Source: Microvirga terricola (lineage in GTDB: Bacteria; Pseudomonadota; Alphaproteobacteria; Rhizobiales; Beijerinckiaceae). Taken from it: a stretch of DNA of 64,000 nucleotides. The stretch spans positions 61,003 through 125,002 of the forward strand of contig NZ_JAATJS010000008.1 of NCBI RefSeq assembly GCF_011777495.1, read 5' to 3'. Below, one piece after another: positions 24,271 through 32,772 of this stretch. The notes beneath the pieces were generated by a model, which saw nothing but the letters and a program-made list of their open reading frames with translations, made no database searches and had not been told where the DNA came from. A program made the translations under genes and the position numbers. The number at the start of each line of letters is the position of its first letter. Positions within the stretch are counted from its first letter, which is position 1.

Positions 24271-24902
24271 GATATTTGATCCTTGATCCGGATGAAGTTG
24301 CGCTGCCCCAGGTGGCAGCCTCAACACAAGTTCCATGACCCGGGATAGGTGGAAGTCGGAATCCTAGCCCTTGTGCTGCCTCATTTTCGCCTCTTTGGGA
24401 TGAGTGTCGATTCAGCTGATTGGATTAGGCCGCGGGCGCGAGACATCAGCCAAATGGCCTAGGCCATCTCGGATTGACTCGTGAAAATAATAACTGGCCT
24501 GATACAGTGCCTTCGAACCGGAGTAGCGGGAGTGCTACACTTGCATCCGCTTTCGTCCGAGATGACAGGCTAGCAGTATCGTTAATTAACGGTACCTACA
24601 ACTGCATTTCGAACAATAATAGCTCGAATTTCGAAATTAATTTCTCGCACCCTCTTAACGAACATGGTTGAAATGATAAAGCCGGCGGGCCAAGTCAGGG
24701 GAACCGGCTACGCGTCCTGCGTGGCAGTCATTCAGTTTGGCTGGGCAGCGCTGTAGGCTCAAGGAGAGCAGCGCCGCCGTGCGCTTTGGTCCCTCTTCCA
24801 CCTCTCGCGCTGAGGAACGCTGGGAGAAGAGAGCGGCCTCCGCCCTTGAAAAAGAGTAATAATCGCTTAACGTTTCGCAACGCCCTCACATCGACTCATA
24901 AT
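24271..24902. other. 632-bp intergenic region with palindromes (flp promoter region)
   Basis: No convincing gene. It must hold the flp promoter (leftward) and the promoter of the secreted hypothetical (rightward). Two perfect palindromes stand out: ATGGCCTAGGCCAT at 24454-24467 and CGTTAATTAACG at 24580-24591. The stretch 24570-24680 is AT-rich against a GC-rich background. A near-CtrA sequence CAACCAT is at about 24663-24669 on the minus strand, but it lacks the TTAACCAT core. Confidence 0.6.
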
Positions 24903-25472
24903 ATGAAGAAAGTATGTGTTCTGCTCGGAATGCTGACGGCAAGTCAGGCATATGCGCAGGATTTTGAAGCCGGTCGGAACGGATGGCAGCTCGAACGCCT
25001 GTCGAGTGATTTTGCGCTTCTGCGGACGAACATCACCATCCCGTTGCAAGGGAACCGGTCAGGTCGGGAGGGGTTGCTCATCCTGACTTGCGAACCAGGC
25101 GCACGCCGGGTCCGGTTCCAGATCGGCGACATTCCCCGCAGCCCGAGCATCCGCGCATCGTCTCACGGTCGCGCAATTGTTCGAGGGTGGTTCCAGGATC
25201 GGGCAACCCCATCGTTCCCAATTTATCCGTCAGTCGACTTTTTTGGCGATGGAAGCTTCGAGTTCCGGGAAACGACAGGCTTCAGCGACTCGGTCATGCG
25301 CGGAATCCTGGATTTGCTTCGCAAAACGCCTGCTCGTCTCGAAGTGGTTCTGTTCAAAGGCGCAGAAACACGTGCGTTCCGAGCTGGAACGGCGATGCAG
25401 TTCAAAATGCACGATCTCGAGAATAGCCTGGGAAGTATCTACGGGTTTGAAGGTCTTTGCTTCCGCACCTGA
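24903..25472 (+). CDS. Secreted hypothetical protein
   Basis: 189 aa, family not recognised. Signal peptide at 1-19 (LLGMLTASQAYAQ), mature part with a repeated beta-strand character: EGLLILTCEPGARRVRFQI, FFGDGSFEFRETTG, LEVVLFKGAETRAFRAGTAM, ending GFEGLCFRT. Two cysteines could form a disulfide. The overall look (a treated strand, then a short helix and a C-terminal cysteine) resembles small periplasmic proteins annotated as type VI or invasion-associated, but I cannot name one. Its last 34 bases overlap the end of the convergent ligD gene. Confidence 0.7.
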   Translation: MKKVCVLLGMLTASQAYAQDFEAGRNGWQLERLSSDFALLRTNITIPLQGNRSGREGLLILTCEPGARRVRFQIGDIPRSPSIRASSHGRAIVRGWFQDRATPSFPIYPSVDFFGDGSFEFRETTGFSDSVMRGILDLLRKTPARLEVVLFKGAETRAFRAGTAMQFKMHDLENSLGSIYGFEGLCFRT

Positions 25473-27994
25473 TGTCGGAGCGCCGCCCGATCCGACCGCC
25501 CCCGTTGACCAAGTAGTGTCGGAAGCGGCCTCGCCGGCAGCCAGAAGTCAGACCAGGGATCACTCGCTAGATGCGAAAGGCGAATGAGCGCATTATTCAC
25601 TGTGAAGTAGGATGGCCCTGCCCCCCCGCTGAGCTCCTCCCACGCCAATGGCATCGAGACGGCGGCACCTGGCCTGGCACGCGTTGAATATGGCGCAATC
25701 GCTGTGGCACCACGGCCGTTGCGAAGATAGTCGACGAAAATCTTTCCTTTTCTTCGAGCTTTCGTGACCTTAGCGACAAATCGGCCAGGACTGTCGGATG
25801 CCATCGCTTCCGCAACTCTCTTCGTGAATGCCTTCACCTCACCCCAACGCGCGCGTGGTTTGAGGGCGCAGGCGACATGGAGGCCTTTGCCGCCCGATGT
25901 CTTGACGAAACTGGTCAACCCGACCGCGGAAAATCGGTCGCGAACCTCTTCTGCCGCGCTGACGACCGCATCCCACGGAACGTTTTCGGCAGGGTCGAGG
26001 TCCATGACGATCATATCAGGCTGCTCAAGAGCAGCTGTTGTCGAACCCCACGGGTGGATTTCAAGCGCACCTGCCTGAACAAGTTCAATCAGTCCGTCAA
26101 GATCGTCCACCACGATAAGCGGCTCGCCGCTCCGATCTTCCGGATCATGCGCACGCCGGACAAGGTGACTGAGCCCCTTCCATACATGCTTTTGAAAGAA
26201 GCACTGTTCCGCCACGCCGTCCGGGCAGCGCACGAGAGCAAGGGGGCGGTTCACGATGAAAGGAGACATTCGCTGCCAGACATCGGCATAATAGTCGGCC
26301 AGCCCCTCCTTTGTAACACCTGCGTCGGGCCAATAGAGTCGATCCGGATGCGAGAGCTTCACGGTTGATTTCGGCCTCGGAAGCGGCATCATTTTAAGCG
26401 TTTCGCGCACCACCTCTCGAGCAGGCTTATCTTCGCGCACTCCTCGAAAGGATGCATGACGAAGATTGCCATCCGCAGTCCAGCCGCGAAGCGCAATCTC
26501 GACGACCAATTCCGGGTTTACATATCGCACATGGCGTGCGGCCTCTGCATCGAGGGACCGCGCGAAAGGGCTGGAGGGAATTCTCATGTCCTCCAAGCGC
26601 CGATAGAGGTCCTGCGCTACGGTCGCCGTGTATCCTGTGCCCACGCGACCAACCGGTATTAGATTTCCCTTGTCGTAGTATCCAAGGACGAGCGAGCCGA
26701 TGGCTTTGTGTGAGGTGGTGGAAGGAACGAAGCCGCATACGATCAGCTCCTGGCTCGCCGTACACTTCGATTTGGTCCAACTTTTGTTTCGCCCTTCGCG
26801 ATAGGTAGAGGCACGCAGCTTCGAAACAATTCCTTCGAGACTCAGGCGACAGGCATGCTGCAAAACCACATCGCCGTCTTGCTCGAAATGAGCGCTGAAG
26901 CGTAGGCTCCCTCTGCCATCACCGAGAAATTGCCGCAGTATATTCTTGCGCTCGATCAGATGGACAGCGCGAAGATCGTATCCGTCGAGATGCAGAAGGT
27001 CGAAAGCATAGAAGATGAACCGATCGGTGCGCCCCTCACTTAGATCCGTTTGGAGCGATGGGAAATGCGAGGCGCCCGCCTCGTCTTCTACGACCAGTTC
27101 GCCGTCTATCAGAGCCTGTTCTACAGGAAGAGCACGAAAAGATGAGGCGACTTTCTTGCCGAGCTTCGCGGTCCAGTCCAAGGCCCCGCGTGTGAGAAAG
27201 GTGACCTGACCACGGCTTAGATGAGCTTGGAGACGATAGCCATCAAATTTGACCTCGTGGATCCAACGATCTCCGGCGGGGGGATCTGTGGCCAAGGCGG
27301 CTAGGCAAGGCTCGACGAAATCCGGCATTCGCCCCTTACGTATTCCTTTGAGTTTCGCGACGATGGCCGAGAAGGGCACGGTCTGGGTTGGTTCGATCTT
27401 TCCGGTTTTTGATGACCATCCCGGCGCCTCACCTGAGACGTCTTCAATCATGCGCCCTGTTTTCACGGACTCTGGTCTCTCGACGAGGATATCGGCTGCG
27501 CTCTTGGAGCGCGCCGCAGCGTCATCCGCTTTGATCAACAGCCAGTTTTCTCGCTTCTCTCGCGGCCGGCCGTTCATCCGCACCAGGTGCCAACGGCCTC
27601 TGAGCTTTTCACCCTTCAACTCGAAATCAAGATGTCCTTTGGCATATCCCCGATGCGGGTCGCCAACGGGCTGCCATTCACCGCGATCCCACACGATGAC
27701 AGTGCCGCCGCCATATTCACCCTTTGGAATCGTTCCTTCAAAGTCTCCGTATTCCAGAGGATGATCCTCAACATGGACGGCAAGGCGCTTCTGGTCGGGA
27801 AGCAGACTGGGACCGCGGGCAATGGCCCAACTCTTGAGGACTCCATCCAACTCGAGACGCAGATCGTAGTGAAGGCGTCGTGCAGCATGTTTTTGAATGA
27901 CGAAGCGATTTCCGGTCGTCGCGTCGACCGCGTGGCCCAGTGGTTCAGCGGTTTTCACGAAGTTGCGCTTCTTGCGGTAGGCCTCCAGCACCAC
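25439..27994 (-). CDS. ligD: DNA ligase D (phosphoesterase-ligase-polymerase)
   Basis: 851-aa NHEJ enzyme with domains in the order PE (about 20-180), ATP-dependent ligase (about 225-530) and AEP polymerase (about 545-840). The PE domain has H42 and D50 (RRLHYDLRLELDG) and HVEDHPLEYGDFEGTIPKGE. The ligase lysine is K249 in EVKFDGYR; the polymerase metal motif is VMDLDP (663-668) with TSGGKGLHV after it. It trims, fills and seals ends held by Ku. Three bases after the second Ku gene, so cotranscribed. The final 25 residues are basic and overlap the convergent neighbour's end. Confidence 0.97.
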   Translation of the reverse strand: MVLEAYRKKRNFVKTAEPLGHAVDATTGNRFVIQKHAARRLHYDLRLELDGVLKSWAIARGPSLLPDQKRLAVHVEDHPLEYGDFEGTIPKGEYGGGTVIVWDRGEWQPVGDPHRGYAKGHLDFELKGEKLRGRWHLVRMNGRPREKRENWLLIKADDAAARSKSAADILVERPESVKTGRMIEDVSGEAPGWSSKTGKIEPTQTVPFSAIVAKLKGIRKGRMPDFVEPCLAALATDPPAGDRWIHEVKFDGYRLQAHLSRGQVTFLTRGALDWTAKLGKKVASSFRALPVEQALIDGELVVEDEAGASHFPSLQTDLSEGRTDRFIFYAFDLLHLDGYDLRAVHLIERKNILRQFLGDGRGSLRFSAHFEQDGDVVLQHACRLSLEGIVSKLRASTYREGRNKSWTKSKCTASQELIVCGFVPSTTSHKAIGSLVLGYYDKGNLIPVGRVGTGYTATVAQDLYRRLEDMRIPSSPFARSLDAEAARHVRYVNPELVVEIALRGWTADGNLRHASFRGVREDKPAREVVRETLKMMPLPRPKSTVKLSHPDRLYWPDAGVTKEGLADYYADVWQRMSPFIVNRPLALVRCPDGVAEQCFFQKHVWKGLSHLVRRAHDPEDRSGEPLIVVDDLDGLIELVQAGALEIHPWGSTTAALEQPDMIVMDLDPAENVPWDAVVSAAEEVRDRFSAVGLTSFVKTSGGKGLHVACALKPRARWGEVKAFTKRVAEAMASDSPGRFVAKVTKARRKGKIFVDYLRNGRGATAIAPYSTRARPGAAVSMPLAWEELSGGAGPSYFTVNNALIRLSHLASDPWSDFWLPARPLPTLLGQRGRSDRAALRHQVRKQRPSNP

Positions 27995-27997
27995 GGA

Positions 27998-28900
27998 TCA
28001 GCCTGCTTTCCGGCGATGCGATGTAGCGGCCCGTTTTCTGGAGTGCGGCTTCGCCTTGCGTGCGGTACGTTTCGCGGGAGTTGGACCGGGTGCGCCGGTT
28101 GGCTTGATCGCCCGTGCTGCCGGCACTTTGACGCCTGCACTTTGTCTCAAGGCGTCCATCAGGTTGACAACCTTGCTGGCGGGTGGCGCCTTCCGGGCCC
28201 GGATTGGCTTGCCCTCAACTTTTGCACGCACCAACTCTGTCAGCGCGGCCTCGTAGCGATCCCTGAATTCACGCGGATCGAAGGTTCCTCGCTTCATATC
28301 GATGATGTGTTTCGCGAGGTCGAGCATCTCGCCTTTCGTCTTGATCTCAGGGATCTCCTGAAATGCATCGGGCGCAGATCGTACTTGATAATTGAAATAG
28401 AGCGTCGTCGCGAGGAGGCCCGCTCCGTGGGGCCTGATGAGCAATGTCCGCAGGCGACGGAAGAGGACGGCTCGCGCCACTGCCATCACATTCTTTGCGC
28501 GCATACCATCCCGAATGACAGCAAAGGCTTGCTCAGCAAGATCGGTCGTCGGCGCCAAGTAGTAAGGCCGGTCGAAGTAGATATCATCGACATCGTGACA
28601 TGCCACAAAGGCCTCAACAGAAAGAGCTTTGTCACTCTCTGGCAGAACGGCCGCAACCTCCTCAGCTTCGACAATGACATATTCATCATTGCCGATTTCA
28701 TATCCTTTAACCTGGTTCTCGGCCGCAACTTCGTCTCCGGAGTCCGCGTCGACAAATTTGCGATGGACTCGATGACCCGTCTCGCGATTTAGAATATGAA
28801 ACGCGACCCTCTCCGAAGTAGGCGCGGCTGTGTAGAGCGCGACCGGGCAGGCGAGCTCGGCAATTTTGAGGTAGCCTTTCCAGTTCGCCCGAGGCGTCAC
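27998..28900 (-). CDS. ku: Ku protein for non-homologous end joining (ligD-linked)
   Basis: 300-aa Ku with PRANWKGYLKIAELACPVAL, GHRVHRKFVDADSGDEVA, YEIGNDEYVIVEAEEVAAVL, ACHDVDDIYFDRPYYLAP and a C-terminal KVVNLMDALRQS helix. The tail (about 250-300) is long and very rich in lysine, arginine, alanine and proline, giving a DNA-binding extension longer than in the other Ku here. The start is a GTG seven bases after GGAGG, giving TPRANWKGYLK as in relatives; an ATG 21 codons earlier would fall inside the predicted promoter. In one operon with ligD. Confidence 0.96.
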   Translation of the reverse strand: MTPRANWKGYLKIAELACPVALYTAAPTSERVAFHILNRETGHRVHRKFVDADSGDEVAAENQVKGYEIGNDEYVIVEAEEVAAVLPESDKALSVEAFVACHDVDDIYFDRPYYLAPTTDLAEQAFAVIRDGMRAKNVMAVARAVLFRRLRTLLIRPHGAGLLATTLYFNYQVRSAPDAFQEIPEIKTKGEMLDLAKHIIDMKRGTFDPREFRDRYEAALTELVRAKVEGKPIRARKAPPASKVVNLMDALRQSAGVKVPAARAIKPTGAPGPTPAKRTARKAKPHSRKRAATSHRRKAG

Positions 28901-28927
28901 AACAAGACCTCCGAGTGATGTCGTTTT

Positions 28928-28952
28928 AACTCGGCTTGGCGGCACGCGTTCC
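28928..28952 (-). promoter_or_regulatory. EcfG-like promoter before ku-ligD
   Basis: On the minus strand GGAAC (28952-28948), 16 bases, then AGTT (28931-28928). Compared with GGAAC-N16/17-CGTT only the first base of the -10 half differs. It lies 27 bases before the GTG start, leaving a short leader. With the perfect copy before the other Ku gene it points to one stress-controlled NHEJ regulon. Confidence 0.6.
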
Positions 28953-29500
28953 ATGACCGACACCGGTAGATCGAGTGGAATGCCCTTGCTGCCACAGGAG
29001 GCATTTCGATTGGATCGGAGAAGCTAAACGATACGGAGTTGGTTTGACTCGGACCAAAGCCCGCCTGGCCGCCTACCGGTTGTCCCGCGCCAGCTATCAA
29101 GGGGGTTTTTGTGCTAGGGCCACGATCTCTCACGGCGCGTACGACGGAATTTCGAACGAAATCGGAAGGTCTTTGCCTGATATGGGGAAGAAAATTTGCC
29201 GCCGGGCTGGCGACTATTTCTCTTGCCTTCAAACTTATTCAAGCTTGTGGGGGCGACAGGTCTCGTTTGTGCGGTACCGGAGGATCGCGTCGTGCCGAGC
29301 TTTCTGCGTGGAGACAAGTGGCGCTTTCTTGGCAAGGCTGGAATGGGAGAGCGTCGGGTTCCTGGCTTCGACTTCGGGGCAGCTCAATTGGTATCAGAAT
29401 CTCAGGGGTTTACCTCTTTCGAACCTGGGGGCGAATTGTAATTGGCGGTGGCGGCGTTGCCACTGCGTAGGCCCTGTGTGCCTCCGCTACTCCCGACCTT
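28953..29500. other. Intergenic region between ku-ligD and an M24 peptidase gene
   Basis: About 550 bases before the ku promoter and after the M24 peptidase stop. Several reading frames are open but have poor codon use; only one 67-residue frame (29241-29441) has protein-like composition. No RNA gene, repeat or terminator was recognised. Confidence 0.5.
29241..29441 (+). CDS. Possible small hypothetical protein
   Basis: 66-residue frame from a GTG, with composition more protein-like than the surrounding frames (VPSFLRGDKWRFLGK, RRVPGFDFGAAQLVSESQGF). The tryptophan/phenylalanine-rich middle and the PGFD...A...QGF ending recall small uncharacterised proteins, but no family can be named. No good ribosome site is visible, and an upstream TTG at 29196 is an alternative start. 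It may be a decayed gene. Confidence 0.28.
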   Translation, partial: KLVGATGLVCAVPEDRVVPSFLRGDKWRFLGKAGMGERRVPGFDFGAAQLVSESQGFTSFEPGGEL

Positions 29501-30742
29501 CTACGCTAGGTCGATCATCTCCCGCGGCAGCGCGTTCATCACCTCTATTCCGTTCTCGGTGACAAGAAGCTGGTCCTCAATCATCAGCGCCCCGACGCCC
29601 TTGGCGTAAAACGGTGTTTCCATTGCGAGGACCATCCCGGGCTGTATCACGTCGTCATTGTTCGCCGAAATGAATGGCCATTCCTCGCTTCCGACGCTCG
29701 CACCAACGCCATGCCCGAAGTGGCCCCGATGGTATTCTGCGTAACCTGCCGCACGCATCTCCCCAAGAATGGCCGCATGCACCGCTCCAAACGTGGCGCC
29801 CGGACGGATTGCTTCAAGGCCAACATCAAACGCTGCGCTGAGCACATCGAAAATGTCCCTCGCAACCGACGATGGCCTGCCGAATGAGAACGTCCTCGCT
29901 CCGTCGGAGGAGTAGCCACTAACTAGGCAGCCAACATCGGCCTTGATGATTGATCCTCTCTCGACGACGCCGGATGCACCCCATGGATCCGGACCGATCG
30001 CGATGAAATCCCACGACCCCGTAAAATTGCTTATCCCAGCAACTTCCACGGCGCCCCTCACACCATCCCGCCAGGCTTCGGATAGTGCCTTAACCGAGGC
30101 GCCACTCCGCACTTCCGTCATCATGCGCCTCAATCCGGCTTCGGCCAAGGTCGAAGCCGTGCGTAAGTGAGCGATTTCGGGCGGGGATTTGATCGCCCGA
30201 AGGCGGCGGATCACATCGGAGCCGTCGATCCACCCGATCTGTGGTAGCTCCGCCTTTATGAATTCGAAGTCGGCAACGGGCAGGAAAGAGAAATCTGCGC
30301 CAACTCGTGCCGAGCCCATGCCCATCTCATACAGCGCCGCACGCAGCAGACTCAGAACACGCTTGATATCGAAGGTTTCCGGACGGGGATGAATGAGTCT
30401 CTGCTCGCGATAGGCCGCCGTCACTCTGTCCGGCGTCGGCATACCACCGGGAAGGGATGATAGATCGACGCAATCCACCCAGATTGGATGCTCCCGAACA
30501 TCGATATCTGGAGCGAGCCTGCGAATGTTGGGGGCGGAGAGATCAGGAACGATTGCGATAATTGCATCGAACGGATCGGATGGGACAACCGCAATGGCCC
30601 CGCCAGCCTTCCGCCACATCGTCGCCACGCCGCCCGGCTGTCCCGTCGCATAGCGAAAATTCTCCGGTTGGAAGAGAACCAATGCATCCATTCCAGCTCT
30701 CGCCATCAAGGACCGGGCGCGCTCGCGATCAAAGCCGGACAT
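29501..30742 (-). CDS. M24-family metallopeptidase (Xaa-Pro peptidase or creatinase-like)
   Basis: 413 aa with the creatinase N-terminal domain (about 1-150) and the pita-bread M24 domain (about 165-410). Metal ligands are visible in order: aspartates in IIKADVGCLVSGYSSDGARTF, the histidine in HFGHGVGAS, glutamates in LAMETPFYA and ALMIEDQLLV. It should hydrolyse a peptide or amidino bond next to proline or a similar imino group. The ATG has GGGAGA seven bases upstream; a 12-codon longer frame has no ribosome site. Divergent from the GYD gene. The exact substrate cannot be read from sequence. Confidence 0.9.
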   Translation of the reverse strand: MSGFDRERARSLMARAGMDALVLFQPENFRYATGQPGGVATMWRKAGGAIAVVPSDPFDAIIAIVPDLSAPNIRRLAPDIDVREHPIWVDCVDLSSLPGGMPTPDRVTAAYREQRLIHPRPETFDIKRVLSLLRAALYEMGMGSARVGADFSFLPVADFEFIKAELPQIGWIDGSDVIRRLRAIKSPPEIAHLRTASTLAEAGLRRMMTEVRSGASVKALSEAWRDGVRGAVEVAGISNFTGSWDFIAIGPDPWGASGVVERGSIIKADVGCLVSGYSSDGARTFSFGRPSSVARDIFDVLSAAFDVGLEAIRPGATFGAVHAAILGEMRAAGYAEYHRGHFGHGVGASVGSEEWPFISANNDDVIQPGMVLAMETPFYAKGVGALMIEDQLLVTENGIEVMNALPREMIDLA

Positions 30743-30896
30743 AAGGAGATCTCCCAATAAGTCATGGAGCAGTACCACGGGCCAGAAGCTTGAGCGAGCC
30801 GAAAGCGAGCGTCCCGGGCCTGTGATTGAGCTTTGTCAATGCGGCGTGATGGGGTCACGGTCATGAGTAATCTTCCCATCAGGAAGAGAGAACCCC

Positions 30897-31202
30897 ATGC
30901 CAGTCTTTGTCATGCTCACGCAGATTGAGCCCGAGGCCGTCCAGTCGCCTGGGGAACTCGAGGGTCTCGAACGCCAAGCGATGGCGAAAGTCCGGAAGGA
31001 GTGCCCGGATGTCGAATGGCATAGCAGCTACGCCGTCCTAGGGCCCCATGATTATCTTGATATCTTTACAGCCAAGGATATCGACACCGCGACCAAAGTT
31101 TCTACCTTGGTGCGCACGTTGGGGCATGCGCGAACGGAACTATGGCCGGCGGTTGAATGGACACATTTCAAAGATGTCGTCCGGACGCTTTCAAACTCCT
31201 GA
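30897..31202 (+). CDS. GYD-domain protein
   Basis: 101 aa, dimeric alpha-beta-barrel type fold of the GYD family: MPVFVMLTQIEPEAVQSPGE at the start, then VEWHSSYAVLGPHDYLDIFT, where GPHDYLDIF is the family signature, and AKDIDTATKVSTLVRTLGHA. Function unknown in general. A GGAAGAGAG ribosome site precedes it. Ten bases before the next small gene, and probably cotranscribed with it and the CapA-type gene. Confidence 0.87.
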   Translation: MPVFVMLTQIEPEAVQSPGELEGLERQAMAKVRKECPDVEWHSSYAVLGPHDYLDIFTAKDIDTATKVSTLVRTLGHARTELWPAVEWTHFKDVVRTLSNS

Positions 31203-31211
31203 GTTCTTCGC

Positions 31212-31454
31212 ATGACAAGATCGCCGGTATCTCGCGCTGAGATCCTGACCTTGCTTGGCGACCTTTCCGACGAGGCGGTGGTTTCCATCATGGAGTCAGG
31301 CGCGACCTTAGAGGATATCGAGACCGCGCTGCAATGGGCCGCTAGCGAAGACGATGTGATGGGAAAGTCAGGGCACACCTTATCCGGCCCCGCGGCAGCG
31401 GTTTATGATATCCTTCTTGCGGAAAGCGACACCAACGGCGACCGCCTAAGATAA
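31212..31454 (+). CDS. Small hypothetical protein
   Basis: 80 aa, acidic and helical, no domain named. SRAEILTLLGDLSDEAVVSI and EDIETALQWAASEDDVMGK suggest helices of a small protein often found beside metabolic genes in this order, but I cannot give a family. Coupled closely between the GYD gene and the CapA-type gene on the same strand, so the three likely form one transcript. Confidence 0.65.
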   Translation: MTRSPVSRAEILTLLGDLSDEAVVSIMESGATLEDIETALQWAASEDDVMGKSGHTLSGPAAAVYDILLAESDTNGDRLR

Positions 31455-31522
31455 ATATCGGCGGCGGCTTTGCATTGCTCCGCCTCGCGACATTGAGCGC
31501 GTGGGCGACGGCGCGACAGAGA

Positions 31523-32686
31523 ATGACAAGGGTGCCAGATTCGAAGTCGACGCTCATCGATATCGTACTATGCGGTGACGTGATGTTGGGCCGCGGGATC
31601 GATCAGATCTTGCCCGCCCCTAGTGATCCGCAACTCTATGAGGGGTTCGCTACTTCAGCAATCGACTATGTGATGTTGGCTGAAGAAGCCAACGGACCCA
31701 TTACCCGGCCTGCGCAACTCTCATATCCGTGGGGCTTTGCACTCGAAGAGTGGAGACACTCTCCTCCCGATCTCCGTATTATCAATCTGGAGACGAGCAT
31801 TACTAGAAGCGACGCCTATATTCCGAAGGGGATCAACTATCGAGTGAGCCCGGCCAACGCGGCGGCTCTTGTGACAGCGGGCATCGATTGCTGCGTCCTC
31901 GCCAACAATCATGTGTTGGATTGGGGCGTTGCGGGCCTTCTAGAGACGTTGGCGGTTACCGAGCAGCTCGGCATTAGAACAGCCGGCGCTGGGAGAACCG
32001 TGGAAGAGGCGAGCGCTCCGGCTATCCTGGAAGTCAAGGGCAAGGGGCGAGTGGCGGTCTATTCCTTTGCATCCGAGACAAGCGGAACTCCGAGGAGTTG
32101 GGTCGCCACGCCACTCACGCCGGGAGTCAATCTTATTCCCGATCTTTCAAATTCCACTGTCAGGCAGATCACCGAACTCGTCGAAGCGACAAGACGTCCT
32201 GGAGATCTGATCATCATCTCGATTCATTGGGGCCCGAATTGGGGCTATGAGATCTCACCACAGCAACGGCGATTTGCCCATGCCCTTATTGATCAGGCAG
32301 GCGTCTCCATCGTTCATGGCCACTCGTCGCATCATCCGCAAGCGCTTGAGATATATCGCGACAGGCTCATCCTTTACGGCTGCGGCGACCTCTTGAACGA
32401 CTACGAGGGAATTGCGGGATACGAGAGATATCGAGGTGATCTGTCGTTGGCTTACCGCGCGACACTCGATCCAAACCGCATGTCTCTGGTCAACCTCGAG
32501 ATGACACCATTTCAGATCCGGCAACTCTCTCTTCACCAAGCATCCGCGCACGATACGGAATGGCTGGAGAACGTGCTAGCCCGGGAAAGCGCGCCGTTCG
32601 GCGTCACGGTGAGACTCGGGCGAAATCGCACGCTTCACGCGGTCTGCTCGACAAAAGCGTGTGATGAAAAGCTTGTCAGAGAGTAG
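31523..32686 (+). CDS. CapA-family (poly-gamma-glutamate synthesis type) protein
   Basis: 387 aa, calcineurin-like phosphoesterase fold of the CapA/PgsA family. Motifs: IVLCGDVMLGRGID (about 13-26), DLRIINLETSIT, DCCVLANNHVLDWG, VYSFASETSG, IIISIHWGPNWGYEISPQQR, SIVHGHSSHHPQALEIYRDR, LILYGCGDLLNDYEG. These carry the metal-binding D, N and H residues of the fold. No signal peptide, so not surface-bound as in Bacillus. The ATG was preferred over an upstream TTG because the family begins shortly before GDVMLGRG. Its true substrate is unknown. Confidence 0.88.
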   Translation: MTRVPDSKSTLIDIVLCGDVMLGRGIDQILPAPSDPQLYEGFATSAIDYVMLAEEANGPITRPAQLSYPWGFALEEWRHSPPDLRIINLETSITRSDAYIPKGINYRVSPANAAALVTAGIDCCVLANNHVLDWGVAGLLETLAVTEQLGIRTAGAGRTVEEASAPAILEVKGKGRVAVYSFASETSGTPRSWVATPLTPGVNLIPDLSNSTVRQITELVEATRRPGDLIIISIHWGPNWGYEISPQQRRFAHALIDQAGVSIVHGHSSHHPQALEIYRDRLILYGCGDLLNDYEGIAGYERYRGDLSLAYRATLDPNRMSLVNLEMTPFQIRQLSLHQASAHDTEWLENVLARESAPFGVTVRLGRNRTLHAVCSTKACDEKLVRE

Positions 32687-32711
32687 CGTTCCACAGCGCA
32701 GCAGGATATCA

Positions 32712-32725
32712 TCTCGCGCGCGAGA
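32712..32725. repeat. Perfect 14-bp palindrome TCTCGCGCGCGAGA
   Basis: Lies between the CapA-type stop and the next peptidase start. As RNA it would make a GC-rich hairpin without a loop of useful size or U tract. It could be an operator or have no role. Confidence 0.35.
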
Positions 32726-32772
32726 ACCACTCGCGTTCAAGGCTCATCATTCGTATTAGAAGGCTGGATTTC

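Noticed and set aside
24474..24671. 65-codon plus-strand frame in the flp upstream region
   Set aside because: Lies in AT-rich promoter-like DNA, rich in Asn and Ser, no ribosome site.
24570..24680. Possible CtrA site or tRNA-like fold upstream of flp
   Set aside because: CAACCAT and TTAATTAA do not match TTAACCAT or TTAA-N7-TTAA; no cloverleaf could be drawn.
24701..24740. GGAAC in the flp upstream region as an EcfG promoter
   Set aside because: The -10 half would be CGTG after 15 bases; both sequence and spacing are off.
27587..28792. 401-codon plus-strand open frame spanning ligD and ku
   Set aside because: Antisense shadow of two clear genes on the minus strand.
28975..29562. 195-codon plus-strand frame in the gap right of the ku promoter
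   Set aside because: Runs into the convergent peptidase gene, has no ribosome site and unlikely composition.
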